A stretch of DNA of 64,000 bases, from the NCBI RefSeq assembly GCF_030272705.1, contig NZ_JARFYM010000016.1:1-64000 (forward strand), given 5' to 3'. A model generated the notes under the pieces. The model did no database searches and was not told the DNA's origin. It saw only the letters and a list, made by a program, of their open reading frames with translations. Below are positions 25,289 to 34,009 of the stretch, one piece after another; within the stretch, counting starts at the first letter, position 1; each line of letters starts with the position of its first letter. The translations under genes and the position numbers were made by a program. This DNA comes from Rhizobium mayense. Its GTDB lineage: Bacteria > Pseudomonadota > Alphaproteobacteria > Rhizobiales > Rhizobiaceae.

Positions 25289-25723
25289 ATGCAAGCTGAA
25301 AACGACCTCGGTCCCCTCGCCTGTCATTGCCTGGCAACCCGGCAACTGGCGAGGCATGTCTCGAAGCTCTATGAGCGCCATATGGCGCCGACCGGTATAA
25401 CCAGCACCCAATTTTCGCTCCTGAATTTCCTCGACCGCGACGCACGGATGACCATGAACGACCTAGCGGCCGCGATGCTCATGGACCGCACGACCCTGCT
25501 GCGGGCCGTAAAGCCGCTGCAACGACAGGGGCTGATCATCACTGCGCCCGAGATGAAGGATAGCCGGCGGCTGATGTTGGAGCTATCGCCGGCCGGGCGG
25601 AACAAAATCGCTGAGGCCGAGCCTTTCTGGCAGGCCGCTCAAGAGGAATATGAGTCGCAGGTCGGCCAACTCCATGCCAAAAGCCTGCGCAGCGACTTTT
25701 TCAACATGACCCATCACGGCTGA
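25289..25723 (+). CDS. MarR-family regulator
   Basis: 144 residues with the MarR winged helix: TQFSLLNFLDRDARMTMNDL, the recognition helix region MDRTTLLRAVKPLQRQGLI and the wing SRRLMLELSPAGRNKI. Dimerisation helices lie at both ends. No obvious target operon adjoins; the divergent neighbour is another regulator (GntR). A palindrome just upstream suggests autoregulation. Confidence 0.9.
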   Translation: MQAENDLGPLACHCLATRQLARHVSKLYERHMAPTGITSTQFSLLNFLDRDARMTMNDLAAAMLMDRTTLLRAVKPLQRQGLIITAPEMKDSRRLMLELSPAGRNKIAEAEPFWQAAQEEYESQVGQLHAKSLRSDFFNMTHHG

Positions 25724-25847
25724 CCCTTTTCGTTGGACCCAAAGCTTGGCCTATCCTTTCCCCCAGTGCATTTCTGCCATGCCCGCTGATCGGTTGAGCT
25801 TTGCCGGAGCATCGTGTAAAGCCGCACAATCCCTTTTAGCGCAGGCC

Positions 25848-25872
25848 CCAAAAAGCGCGGAGCGCCTTTTGG
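25848..25872. repeat. Hairpin upstream of the HAD gene
   Basis: CCAAAA-A-GCGC and GCGC-C-TTTTGG form a 10-bp stem with one mismatch and a 3-base loop, 47 bp before the HAD start. The remainder of 25724-25918 shows nothing else. Confidence 0.45.
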
Positions 25873-25918
25873 ATGAGGCCATGCCAATCCAGAGCCCCAC
25901 TAAAGGCAGTGTATTCTC

Positions 25919-26611
25919 ATGAGCAATGGCTTCGATCTCATCATCTTCGACTGCGACGGCGTTCTGGTCGATTCGGAAATCATCGCGGCGGAGGTTGAAT
26001 CCAAGCTCCTGACGGAAGCGGGCTACCCAATCAGCGTCGAAGAAATGGGCGAGCGTTTTGCCGGCATGACTTGGCAGAACATTCTGTTCGAAGTCGAACG
26101 CGAGGCGAGCATTCCGCTCTCCGCATCGCTGCTGGACAAGTCCGAGAAGCTTCTCGACTTGAGGCTCGCCAATGACGTCAAGGCTATCCCTGGCGTTCCT
26201 CTCGCCCTGTCACGCCTGCCGATGCCGCGCTGCATCTGCTCGAACTCCAGCATCGCGCGGATCGACATGATGCTCTCCAAGGTCGGCTATAAAGAGCTGT
26301 TCGCGCCGTATATCTATTCCGCCAAGGAACTCGGCGCCGATCGCGTCAAGCCGAAGCCGGATATTTTCCTGCACGGCGCCAAGAAGATGAACGTTCCGCC
26401 GGCCAATGTCATCGTCGTCGAAGATTCGGTGCATGGTGTGCAGGCTGCGCGTGCCGCCGGCATGCGCGTCATCGGCTTCACCGGCGCTTCGCACACCTAT
26501 CCTTCGCATGCCGACCGGCTGACCGACGCGGGCGCCGAAACCGTCATCGCCCGGATGGCTGATCTGGCCGGCGTGGTGATGGCATTGTCGGAATGGGAAG
26601 GCGTTTTGTAA
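25919..26611 (+). CDS. HAD-family phosphatase (beta-phosphoglucomutase-like)
   Basis: 230 residues. Motif I is IFDCDGVLVDSE with both catalytic aspartates, motif II ICSNSSIARI, and motifs III/IV KPKPDIFLHGAKKMN and VIVVEDSVHGVQAARAAGM. The cap domain type (IA) and DGVLVDSE place it with phosphoglycolate phosphatase and beta-phosphoglucomutase-like enzymes. The substrate is not predictable. A heptamer array begins immediately after its stop codon. Confidence 0.9.
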   Translation: MSNGFDLIIFDCDGVLVDSEIIAAEVESKLLTEAGYPISVEEMGERFAGMTWQNILFEVEREASIPLSASLLDKSEKLLDLRLANDVKAIPGVPLALSRLPMPRCICSNSSIARIDMMLSKVGYKELFAPYIYSAKELGADRVKPKPDIFLHGAKKMNVPPANVIVVEDSVHGVQAARAAGMRVIGFTGASHTYPSHADRLTDAGAETVIARMADLAGVVMALSEWEGVL

Positions 26612-26681
26612 GGCAATAGGCAATAGGCAATAGGCAATAGGCAATAGGCAATAGGCAATAGGCAATAGGCAATAGGCAATA
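26612..26681. repeat. Tandem array, 10 perfect copies of GGCAATA
   Basis: Ten uninterrupted 7-bp units begin 1 base after the HAD stop codon and cover 70 bp. Two inverted near-copies (TACTGCC twice, against TATTGCC for the complement of the unit) lie at 26730-26743. The array is between two convergent genes. The perfect identity of units indicates recent expansion and probable length variation between strains. Confidence 0.95.
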
Positions 26682-26755
26682 GATGTTGCCGCCATGTGCC
26701 GACGGTGGCAAGGACAACGTGTTCTTTACTACTGCCTACTGCCTGATCCCCAGCC

Positions 26756-27394
26756 TTACTGATGCTTCTTACGGACCGGCTTCTGGCCCTTCTCGGGCTT
26801 TTGCGGTCCCTGATCGAAGCCGACCTGGACGCTGGTGAAGCCGCCGGAACCGCCGGCAACCTTGATGTCGTCGTCGGTGAAGAGGAACTGCGTCGTGGTC
26901 TCGCCCGGTGGGATTTCGGCAGTGTAATTAATGGTCTTCTCGTAGAGCGCGGTGTTGTCGTCCATGACGGCGACATGGATCGGCAGGGTTACCTTGCCAG
27001 GCCCGCCCGTCGGCCCGGCGACGAGACGCCCCTGCGCGACGACATGAATATTGAGGCTGGTGCCATCGGTGGTGCACTGGCGCGTCGCCTGGGCGAGCGA
27101 GCCTTGATACGCCAACTGGTTCGGATCGTCCTTGGCGCCCTTTGCATAGGTCCGGTAGACGGATGCCTCGTCGCGGATCACCACTTGCGGGCATTTGCCT
27201 GCGATGTAGGCCTGGCCGCCGGTCACTTGCGGCGCGGGGTCGGCAGCGGATGTATTGCCCGCTGTCGCCTGCGGCGCCACCGTTACATCCGTCGCGGGCT
27301 GCTTGTCGCCACCGCCGAAACCAAGAGAACTACAGCCAGTCAACAATGCCAAAAGCGAAGCGGAGAAAAGACGACGAGACACTCTGCCAAACAC
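26756..27394 (-). CDS. Lipoprotein with proline/lysine-rich tail
   Basis: 212 residues from a GTG codon preceded by GGGTGGA. The signal peptide ends in the lipobox LLTGCS (cysteine near residue 21). A low-complexity linker is followed by a beta-rich domain beginning GKCPQVVIRDEASVYRTYAK and including FLFTDDDIKVAGGSGGFTSV, then a basic tail (KPEKGQKPVRKKHQ). I do not recognise a function; this type is widespread in Rhizobiales. Divergent from thrC across 312 bp (27395-27706) that otherwise holds only a 7-bp hairpin at 27558-27582. Confidence 0.82.
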   Translation of the reverse strand: MFGRVSRRLFSASLLALLTGCSSLGFGGGDKQPATDVTVAPQATAGNTSAADPAPQVTGGQAYIAGKCPQVVIRDEASVYRTYAKGAKDDPNQLAYQGSLAQATRQCTTDGTSLNIHVVAQGRLVAGPTGGPGKVTLPIHVAVMDDNTALYEKTINYTAEIPPGETTTQFLFTDDDIKVAGGSGGFTSVQVGFDQGPQKPEKGQKPVRKKHQ

Positions 27395-27706
27395 TATTAT
27401 TCCACCCTCTGCAATATTTCACATTATCGGCCTGCAGCCTGTTCGACGGGCCTTTTATGACACTTGGCGATGGTCTATACCAGCGGCCCAGCGAAAAATC
27501 GATTGGGTAGGCACCGTTTTGGCTCACTTTTCGACGTCGACAGATTGGCGCAAGCCGCCGCCCGCCGGAAGCATCCGGGCGGACATTGCGCAAACGCGAA
27601 AACCACGCGGCTGATCCGACGCAAAAAGACGGACTGCCATCGCTTCGTTCTCCTATCCTCTCACCTCATCACTCCGGCAATTTTGCGACCAAAGGAATTC
27701 TAGACC

Positions 27707-29104
27707 GTGGATTATATCTCAACGCGGGGAGAAGCCCCTGCTCTTGGCTTCTGCGACGCCCTTCTGGCCGGCCTTGCGCGTGATGGCGGGCTTTATGTCC
27801 CCCGCAAATGGCCGACCTTGACGAAAAAGGAGATCCGCGCTTTCCGCGGCAAGAGCTATCAGGAGGTCGCCTTCGCCGTGCTGTCGCCTTTCACCAACGG
27901 CGAAATTCCGGACAATGTCTTCCGCGGCATGATCGATGAAGCCTATGCCACCTTCCGCCATCCCGCTGTCACGCCGCTGGTGCAGACAGGCCCGAACAGC
28001 TTCGTGATGGAGCTCTTCCATGGTACGACGCTCGCCTTCAAGGATGTCGCCATGCAGTTGCTTGCACGGCTGATGGACCATGCGCTGGAAAAGCGCGGGC
28101 AGAGGGCGACCATCGTCGGCGCGACATCGGGCGACACCGGCGGTGCTGCGATCGATGCTTTTGCCGGCCGCGAACGGACCGACATCTTCATCCTCTTCCC
28201 GCATGGCAAAGTTTCGCCGGTACAGCAGCGGCAGATGACCACCTCGACGGCGGCCAATGTGCACGCGCTAGCGATCAACGGCAATTTCGATGATTGCCAG
28301 AACCTAGTCAAAGCCATGTTCAACGACACGGCCTTCCGCGACAGCGTCAAACTTTCGGGCGTCAATTCGATCAACTGGGCGCGCATCATGGCACAGGTGG
28401 TCTACTATTTCACCACCGCCGTCGCGCTCGGCGGACCGGACCGGAAGATTTCCTTCACCGTTCCGACCGGCAATTTCGGTGATATTTTCGCCGGCTATGT
28501 CGCCAAGCGCATGGGCCTGCCGATCGACCGGCTGGTGATCGCCACCAACGAGAACGACATCCTAGCACGCACCCTTAAGACCGGGCGTTATGAGATGCGC
28601 GAGGTCAAGGCGACCACCGCGCCGTCGATGGACATCCAGATCTCCTCCAACTTCGAACGGCTGCTGTTCGAAGCCTATGACCGCGACCCATCGAAGGTGC
28701 GCGCGGCGATGGAAAGCCTGAAACAATCGAATGGTTTTTCGATCGGCGAACACGCGCTGAAGACCATCAAGAAGGACTTCCGCGCCGGCCGCGCCAGCGA
28801 GAAGCAGGTCGCTGCCACGATCCGCAAAATGCTCGATGACACAGGCTATCTCATCGATCCGCACACCGCCATCGGTGTTTTTGTTGCGGAAATAAACGAG
28901 AAGCCGGCAAGCCCGATGGTAACGCTTGCTACCGCGCATCCGGCAAAATTCCCCGCCGCAGTAAAATCGGCATGCGGTATTGACCCAGCGCTTCCGACGT
29001 GGCTTGCTGGACTGATGAACAGGGAGGAGCGTTTCGACGTCCTCGATCCCGAGCTTAAAGCCGTAGAAACTTTTATCGGCAAACATGCCCGGGCCGGGGA
29101 ATAA
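27707..29104 (+). CDS. thrC: Threonine synthase
   Basis: 465 residues, the long form typical of proteobacteria. It begins MDYISTRGEAPALGFCDALL, carries the PLP lysine in FHGTTLAFKDVA (K112) and the phosphate-binding loop ATSGDTGGAA, and includes the VPTGNFGDIFAGY segment. It converts O-phosphohomoserine to threonine. It heads a run of four plus-strand genes (thrC, M16 protease, acetyltransferase, GGDEF/EAL protein) with short spacers. thrB, the preceding step, is at 49446 in this window. Confidence 0.97.
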   Translation: MDYISTRGEAPALGFCDALLAGLARDGGLYVPRKWPTLTKKEIRAFRGKSYQEVAFAVLSPFTNGEIPDNVFRGMIDEAYATFRHPAVTPLVQTGPNSFVMELFHGTTLAFKDVAMQLLARLMDHALEKRGQRATIVGATSGDTGGAAIDAFAGRERTDIFILFPHGKVSPVQQRQMTTSTAANVHALAINGNFDDCQNLVKAMFNDTAFRDSVKLSGVNSINWARIMAQVVYYFTTAVALGGPDRKISFTVPTGNFGDIFAGYVAKRMGLPIDRLVIATNENDILARTLKTGRYEMREVKATTAPSMDIQISSNFERLLFEAYDRDPSKVRAAMESLKQSNGFSIGEHALKTIKKDFRAGRASEKQVAATIRKMLDDTGYLIDPHTAIGVFVAEINEKPASPMVTLATAHPAKFPAAVKSACGIDPALPTWLAGLMNREERFDVLDPELKAVETFIGKHARAGE

Positions 29105-29124
29105 TAAACGCAGAAAGACAGACG

Positions 29125-30423
29125 ATGACAGTGGAGTGCACCCGGCTTGCGTCCGGGCTGACAGTAGCGACCCAGACGATGCCACACCTCGAAAGCGTGG
29201 CACTCGGCGTCTGGATCAAATCGGGTTCGCGTAACGAAACCGAGGCGGAGCACGGCATTGCGCATCTGCTCGAACACATGGCGTTCAAGGGTACGGCGCG
29301 TCGCTCGGCGCGCGAGATCGCCGAGGAAATCGAGAATGTCGGCGGCGAAGTCAATGCTGCCACGTCTACCGAGACAACCTCCTACTATGCCCGCGTGCTA
29401 AAGGACCATGTACCGCTCGCCGTCGATATCCTCGCCGATATCCTGACTGAATCCGCTTTTGACGAAGACGAGTTGCAGCGCGAAAAGCAGGTCATCCTGC
29501 AGGAAATCAACGCTGCGAACGACACGCCCGACGACGTGGTCTTCGATAAATTTTCCGAAGTCGCCTATCGCGGCCAGACGCTCGGCCGGGCTATTCTCGG
29601 CACACCGGAGACCGTCGTTTCCTTCTCGCCCGGGCAAATCCGCGGTTATCTCAGCCGCAATTATACGACAGACCGTATGTTCGTCGTTGCCGCCGGCGCG
29701 GTTGACCACGAAAGCTTCGTCCGCCAAGTCGAAGAGCGCTTCTCCAGCCTGCCGACCAAGCCGTCGGCGCCACCTGTCATCGAGCCTGCCCGCTATATCG
29801 GCGGCAATATCCGCGAGACGCGCGACTTGATGGACGCGCAGATCCTGCTCGGCTTCGAGGGCCGCGCCTACCATACACGCGACTTCTACTGTTCGCAGAT
29901 TCTTGCCAACATCCTCGGCGGCGGCATGTCCTCGCGGCTGTTCCAGGAAGTGCGCGAATTCCGCGGTCTATGCTATTCGGTCTATGCCTTCCATTGGGGC
30001 TTTTCCGACACCGGCATTTTCGGCATCCATGCTGCGACGGGCGGCGAGAACCTACCGGAACTGGTGCCGGTCATCATCGCCGAGCTGCATAAATCCTCCC
30101 ACCAGATCGAGCAGCAGGAAATCGAGCGCGCCCGCGCCCAAATTCGTGCGCAGTTGCTGATGGGGCAGGAAAGCCCGGCAGCGCGCGCCGGCCAGATCGC
30201 GCGGCAAATGATGCTCTACGGCCGGCCTATCCCCAACCAGGAAATGCTGGAGCGGTTGCAGGGCATCACCATCGACCGCCTGACGGATCTTGCCGGTCGC
30301 CTGTTCTTCGACACGGTGCCGACGCTGTCGGCGATCGGGCCGTTGGAACAGTTGGCGCCGATGGAAGATATCATCACGTCCTTATCATCGCCGACCCCCG
30401 CCTCCAAAAGCGCGAGCGGCTAA
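29125..30423 (+). CDS. M16-family zinc peptidase (MPP-like)
   Basis: 432 residues. The inverted zinc motif HLLEH is at residues 47-51 with the distal glutamate in the EDELQREKQVILQEIN region. The C-terminal half contains the glycine-rich loop NILGGGMSSRLFQEVREFRG typical of mitochondrial processing peptidase beta and its bacterial homologues. The protein is the single-repeat type that works as a dimer. It lies 20 bp behind thrC, a linkage common in Rhizobiales. No signal peptide is evident, so it is probably cytoplasmic. Confidence 0.93.
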   Translation: MTVECTRLASGLTVATQTMPHLESVALGVWIKSGSRNETEAEHGIAHLLEHMAFKGTARRSAREIAEEIENVGGEVNAATSTETTSYYARVLKDHVPLAVDILADILTESAFDEDELQREKQVILQEINAANDTPDDVVFDKFSEVAYRGQTLGRAILGTPETVVSFSPGQIRGYLSRNYTTDRMFVVAAGAVDHESFVRQVEERFSSLPTKPSAPPVIEPARYIGGNIRETRDLMDAQILLGFEGRAYHTRDFYCSQILANILGGGMSSRLFQEVREFRGLCYSVYAFHWGFSDTGIFGIHAATGGENLPELVPVIIAELHKSSHQIEQQEIERARAQIRAQLLMGQESPAARAGQIARQMMLYGRPIPNQEMLERLQGITIDRLTDLAGRLFFDTVPTLSAIGPLEQLAPMEDIITSLSSPTPASKSASG

Positions 30424-30440
30424 GACCGCATCGCGAGCCT

Positions 30441-31088
30441 ATGGGTTCAATCTTTCGGGGAGTACTGGGCGGAATGCAAAAATCGGTCTTTCGGTTTCTG
30501 TCACGTCATCCGGACGCGGTCGAACTGGAAAACGCGACCTATTTGCTGCGGCTGCCGCGTTACTCCGATTTCAATCAATGGCATCGGCTGCGGGCCGAAA
30601 GCCGACGCTTCCTGGAACCCTGGGAGCCGACCTGGCGTCATGACGAACTGACCGAGGGCGCCTATCGAGCCCGTGTCATCCGTGGAAAACAGGAATATAG
30701 CTCCGGCCAGGCCATTCCACTTTTTATTTTTCTTAAAGAGAATATGACCTTACTCGGCGGCATCACGATCGGCTACATCCGACGTGGCGCCGCGCAAAGC
30801 TGCATGATCGGCTATTGGATGGGCGAGCGACATTCCGGCCAGGGCCATATGTTCGCCGCACTTCAGTTGGTTATACCCTACATCTTTTCGGGACTTGAGT
30901 TGCACCGTATTGAAGCAGCCTGTATTCCGGATAATGAGCGTAGCATGCGGCTTTTGGAAAAGGCCGGGTTCCAACGGGAAGGTCATTTGCGCGGTTATCT
31001 TAAAATCAACGGTCAATGGCGTGATCACGTGATGTTTTCCCGGTTGGCGTCCGACGCCGACCTCAGCAGAAAATCCGACCAGCAATGA
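30441..31088 (+). CDS. GNAT acetyltransferase (RimJ/RimL type)
   Basis: 215 residues. The acetyl-CoA site is in the segment IGYWMGERHSGQGHMFAALQ and the RimJ-like C-terminal motif LELHRIEAACIPDNERSMRL is followed by LLEKAGFQREGHLRGYLKIN. These enzymes acetylate N-termini of ribosomal or other proteins. It begins 17 bp after the M16 gene and its stop overlaps the GGDEF/EAL gene start. Confidence 0.9.
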   Translation: MGSIFRGVLGGMQKSVFRFLSRHPDAVELENATYLLRLPRYSDFNQWHRLRAESRRFLEPWEPTWRHDELTEGAYRARVIRGKQEYSSGQAIPLFIFLKENMTLLGGITIGYIRRGAAQSCMIGYWMGERHSGQGHMFAALQLVIPYIFSGLELHRIEAACIPDNERSMRLLEKAGFQREGHLRGYLKINGQWRDHVMFSRLASDADLSRKSDQQ

Positions 31089-33997
31089 CCGCCGATCTTA
31101 CGCCGCCCCCACGATTGGCCAGGAGGTTGTCCGCGATCCTCGCGACGCTTGCGGCTGCCACGCTGTTCTTTCTTGCCGGCATGGTGCATGCCGCCGAGCC
31201 CGTGAAGATTTCACGCGACGACACCGCGCTGGATCTGACGGCGACGACGGAGATCTACACCAATCAGGGCGAGGCCTTTCAGGTCTCCACCGCCGCCGGC
31301 GCCGACGGCATTCGCCGCCGCATTGAGGTACGGTCCTCCTCGCCGAACCACCAGGGCGACTGGGCCGTCTTTGCGCTCGCCAATGTCTCGGAAGAACAGC
31401 TCGAGCGCGTCATCGTCGCGCCGCACTTCCGCCTGGTGAACTCGAAAATGTTCTGGCCGGACCTCGGCTCGCAGCGCATCATCGCGATCACGCCGAGCGA
31501 AGGCTTTGCCCTCGACCGGCAACCCAGCGACGAGGCCGATGTCTTCCGCATCACGCTGAACCCCGGCGCGGTCGTCACCTTTGTCGCCGAGCTCTCCTCG
31601 CCGAACCTGCCGCAGCTCTATCTTTGGGAGCCGAACGCTTACAAGGACACCGTCAACGCCTTCACGCTCTATCGCGGTATCGTGCTCGGCATTGCCGGCC
31701 TGCTGGCGGTGTTCCTGACTATTCTCTTTGTCGTCAAGGGCACCTCGATGTTGCCGGCGACGGCTGCGCTGGCCTGGGCAGTGCTCGGCTATATCTGTGT
31801 CGATTTCGGTTTCCTCGGCAAGCTCATCAGCATCACCTCCAGCGATCAGCGAATATGGCGCGCCTGTGCGGAGGTGGCGCTCGCGTCGAGCCTGGTCATC
31901 TTCCTGTTCACTTATCTGAACCTCAATCGATGGCATGCGCATCTCGGCTACGTGACGCTTGCCTGGGTACTCGGTCTCGCGCTGCTCTTCGGCGTGGCGA
32001 TCTATGATCCGTCGATTGCGGCCGGCATTGCGCGGCTGTCGCTGGCGCTGACGGCGACGGCGGGCCTGCTGCTGATCATTTATCTTGGCTTCAGCCGCTA
32101 CGACCGCGCCATTCTGCTTGTGCCCGCCTGGGCGCTGATCCTGGTCTGGCTGTTCGGCGCCTGGATGACGATCACGGGCAAGCTCGATAACGACATCATC
32201 CAGCCGGCGCTGGGCGGCGGCCTCGTTCTGATTGTGCTGCTGATCGGCTTCACGGTCATGCAGCACGCCTTCGCCGGCGGCGCATTCCAGCAGGGCCTGT
32301 TCTCCGATCTCGAGCGGCAGTCCTTGGCGCTGACAGGCTCCGGCGATACCGTCTGGGATTGGGATGTGGCGCGCGATCGTGTGGTGACCACTCCGGATAT
32401 CTCGATGAAGCTCGGCCTGTCGCCCGGCACCATGCATGGCGCGGCACGCAACTGGCTGCCACGACTGCATCCCGATGATCGCGACCGCTTCCGGGCAACA
32501 CTCGATGTGCTCCTCGAACACCGCCGCGGCCGGCTGAATCACGAATTCCGCATTCGTGCCGAAGACGGGCATTTTCACTGGCTATCGATCCGCGCCCGCC
32601 CGGTGCTCGGCTCGAACGGTGAGATCATCCGCTGCGTCGGTACCATCGTCGACATCACGGAGCAGAAGAATTCGATCGAGCGGCTGCTGCACGACGCACT
32701 GCACGACAATCTGACCGGTCTGCCCAATCGCCAGGTTTTCATCGACCGCCTGCAGGCCGTTCTCACCTTGGCGCCGGAAGGCGGCCAGCTGCGTCCGACG
32801 GTGATGGTGATCGACATCGACCGCTATAAGCTGGTCAACGATACGCTCGGTGTCGCTGCCGGTGACAATATCCTGATCGCGCTGACGCGGCGCCTGCGTC
32901 GGCTGATGAAGCCGCAGGACACGCTGGCGCGCCTCTCCGGCGACCAGTTCGGCCTGATCCTCGTTTCCGAGCGTGATCCGGCAAAGGTCGCCGATTTCGC
33001 CGATGCGATCAGCAAGGCGATCATGGTGCCGATCAATTTCGCCAATCGCGAAATCATCCTGACGGCTTCGATCGGGCTGACGTCCTGGGTCGACCAGCAG
33101 GAGAGCGCCACCGGCTTGTTGAGTGACGCCGAACTTGCGATGTATCGCGCCAAACGCGCGGGCGGCAATCGCGTCGAGCCTTTCCAGCCTGCTTTCCGCA
33201 GCTTCGGCACCGACCGCCTGCAGCTTGAAACGGACCTTCGTCGCGCCGTCGAGCGCAAGGAATTGTCGCTGGTCTACCAGCCGATCGTTCGGCTGGAAGA
33301 TGCCGAAGTCGCCGGTTTCGAGGCGCTGATGCGATGGGAACATCCGAAACGCGGCAATATTCCGCCATCAGAGTTCATACCGATCGCCGAAGCTTCGGAT
33401 ATTATCGGTCCGCTCGGCATGTTCGCACTGGAACAGGCGACCAACGACCTGATGGCCTGGCAGCGCCAGACCGGCGACTTGCCGCTCTTCGTTTCCATCA
33501 ATCTGTCCAGCGTGCAGCTCCTCAACAACGAGCTCTACGATGATGTCCGCGCTTTGCTCGCAAAAACCCACTGCGAACCGAACCGCATCAAGCTCGAACT
33601 GACAGAATCGCAGGTGATGGAGAATCCGGAACAAGCTCGCCTCGTGCTCGGCAAGCTGCGCGAAGCCGGCATCGGCCTGGCGCTCGACGATTTCGGTACC
33701 GGTTACTCCTCGCTCTCCTACCTTACCCGTTTCCCCTTCGACACGATCAAGCTCGACAAGGCGATGGTGCGCGACGAAAGCGATAAGAAAGCCGTGCTCT
33801 TGCGTTCCGTGATCTCCATGGCGCGCGAGCTCAATATGCGGGTCGTCGCTGAAGGCATCGAATCGGAAGAGGACGCGCTCGAACTCGCCAAGATGGGTTG
33901 CGCCTACGGCCAAAGCTTCATCTTCGGCCCGCCGATGGGAACTGACTCGGTGCTGCGGCTGTTGAAGGAACGCTTTCCACTGACGAAAAGGGCGTAG
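31085..33997 (+). CDS. Membrane GGDEF/EAL protein, degenerate GGDEF, intact EAL
   Basis: 970 residues. A signal segment is followed by a periplasmic beta-rich sensor (about 40-200) and seven hydrophobic helices (about 200-405), a 7TMR-DISM-like arrangement. A PAS domain runs from about 420 to 530 (WDWDVARDRV ... GTIVDITEQK). The GGDEF domain follows, but the active site reads RLSGDQFGLIL rather than GGDEF, so cyclase activity is unlikely. The EAL domain is complete with FEALMRWEHP and DDFGTGYSSLSYL, predicting c-di-GMP phosphodiesterase activity. The gene overlaps the acetyltransferase by 4 bases. Confidence 0.93.
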   Translation: MTADLTPPPRLARRLSAILATLAAATLFFLAGMVHAAEPVKISRDDTALDLTATTEIYTNQGEAFQVSTAAGADGIRRRIEVRSSSPNHQGDWAVFALANVSEEQLERVIVAPHFRLVNSKMFWPDLGSQRIIAITPSEGFALDRQPSDEADVFRITLNPGAVVTFVAELSSPNLPQLYLWEPNAYKDTVNAFTLYRGIVLGIAGLLAVFLTILFVVKGTSMLPATAALAWAVLGYICVDFGFLGKLISITSSDQRIWRACAEVALASSLVIFLFTYLNLNRWHAHLGYVTLAWVLGLALLFGVAIYDPSIAAGIARLSLALTATAGLLLIIYLGFSRYDRAILLVPAWALILVWLFGAWMTITGKLDNDIIQPALGGGLVLIVLLIGFTVMQHAFAGGAFQQGLFSDLERQSLALTGSGDTVWDWDVARDRVVTTPDISMKLGLSPGTMHGAARNWLPRLHPDDRDRFRATLDVLLEHRRGRLNHEFRIRAEDGHFHWLSIRARPVLGSNGEIIRCVGTIVDITEQKNSIERLLHDALHDNLTGLPNRQVFIDRLQAVLTLAPEGGQLRPTVMVIDIDRYKLVNDTLGVAAGDNILIALTRRLRRLMKPQDTLARLSGDQFGLILVSERDPAKVADFADAISKAIMVPINFANREIILTASIGLTSWVDQQESATGLLSDAELAMYRAKRAGGNRVEPFQPAFRSFGTDRLQLETDLRRAVERKELSLVYQPIVRLEDAEVAGFEALMRWEHPKRGNIPPSEFIPIAEASDIIGPLGMFALEQATNDLMAWQRQTGDLPLFVSINLSSVQLLNNELYDDVRALLAKTHCEPNRIKLELTESQVMENPEQARLVLGKLREAGIGLALDDFGTGYSSLSYLTRFPFDTIKLDKAMVRDESDKKAVLLRSVISMARELNMRVVAEGIESEEDALELAKMGCAYGQSFIFGPPMGTDSVLRLLKERFPLTKRA

Positions 33998-34009
33998 CAA
34001 AAGCTACGC
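33992..34009. terminator. Hairpin spanning the stop codons of two convergent genes
   Basis: GCGTAGC-AAAA-GCTACGC is a perfect 7-bp stem. The TAG stop of the GGDEF/EAL gene lies in the left arm and the TAG stop of the metallopeptidase gene in the right arm. There is no strong T-run, so termination efficiency is uncertain. Confidence 0.5.

Noticed and set aside
27558..27582. CCGCCCG/CGGGCGG hairpin upstream of thrC
   Set aside because: Seven GC base pairs are expected by chance in this composition; no T-run, no leader peptide with threonine codons, so no attenuator.
31211..32578. 455-codon minus-strand frame opposite the GGDEF/EAL gene
   Set aside because: Antisense shadow; low-complexity H, R, Q and E composition.
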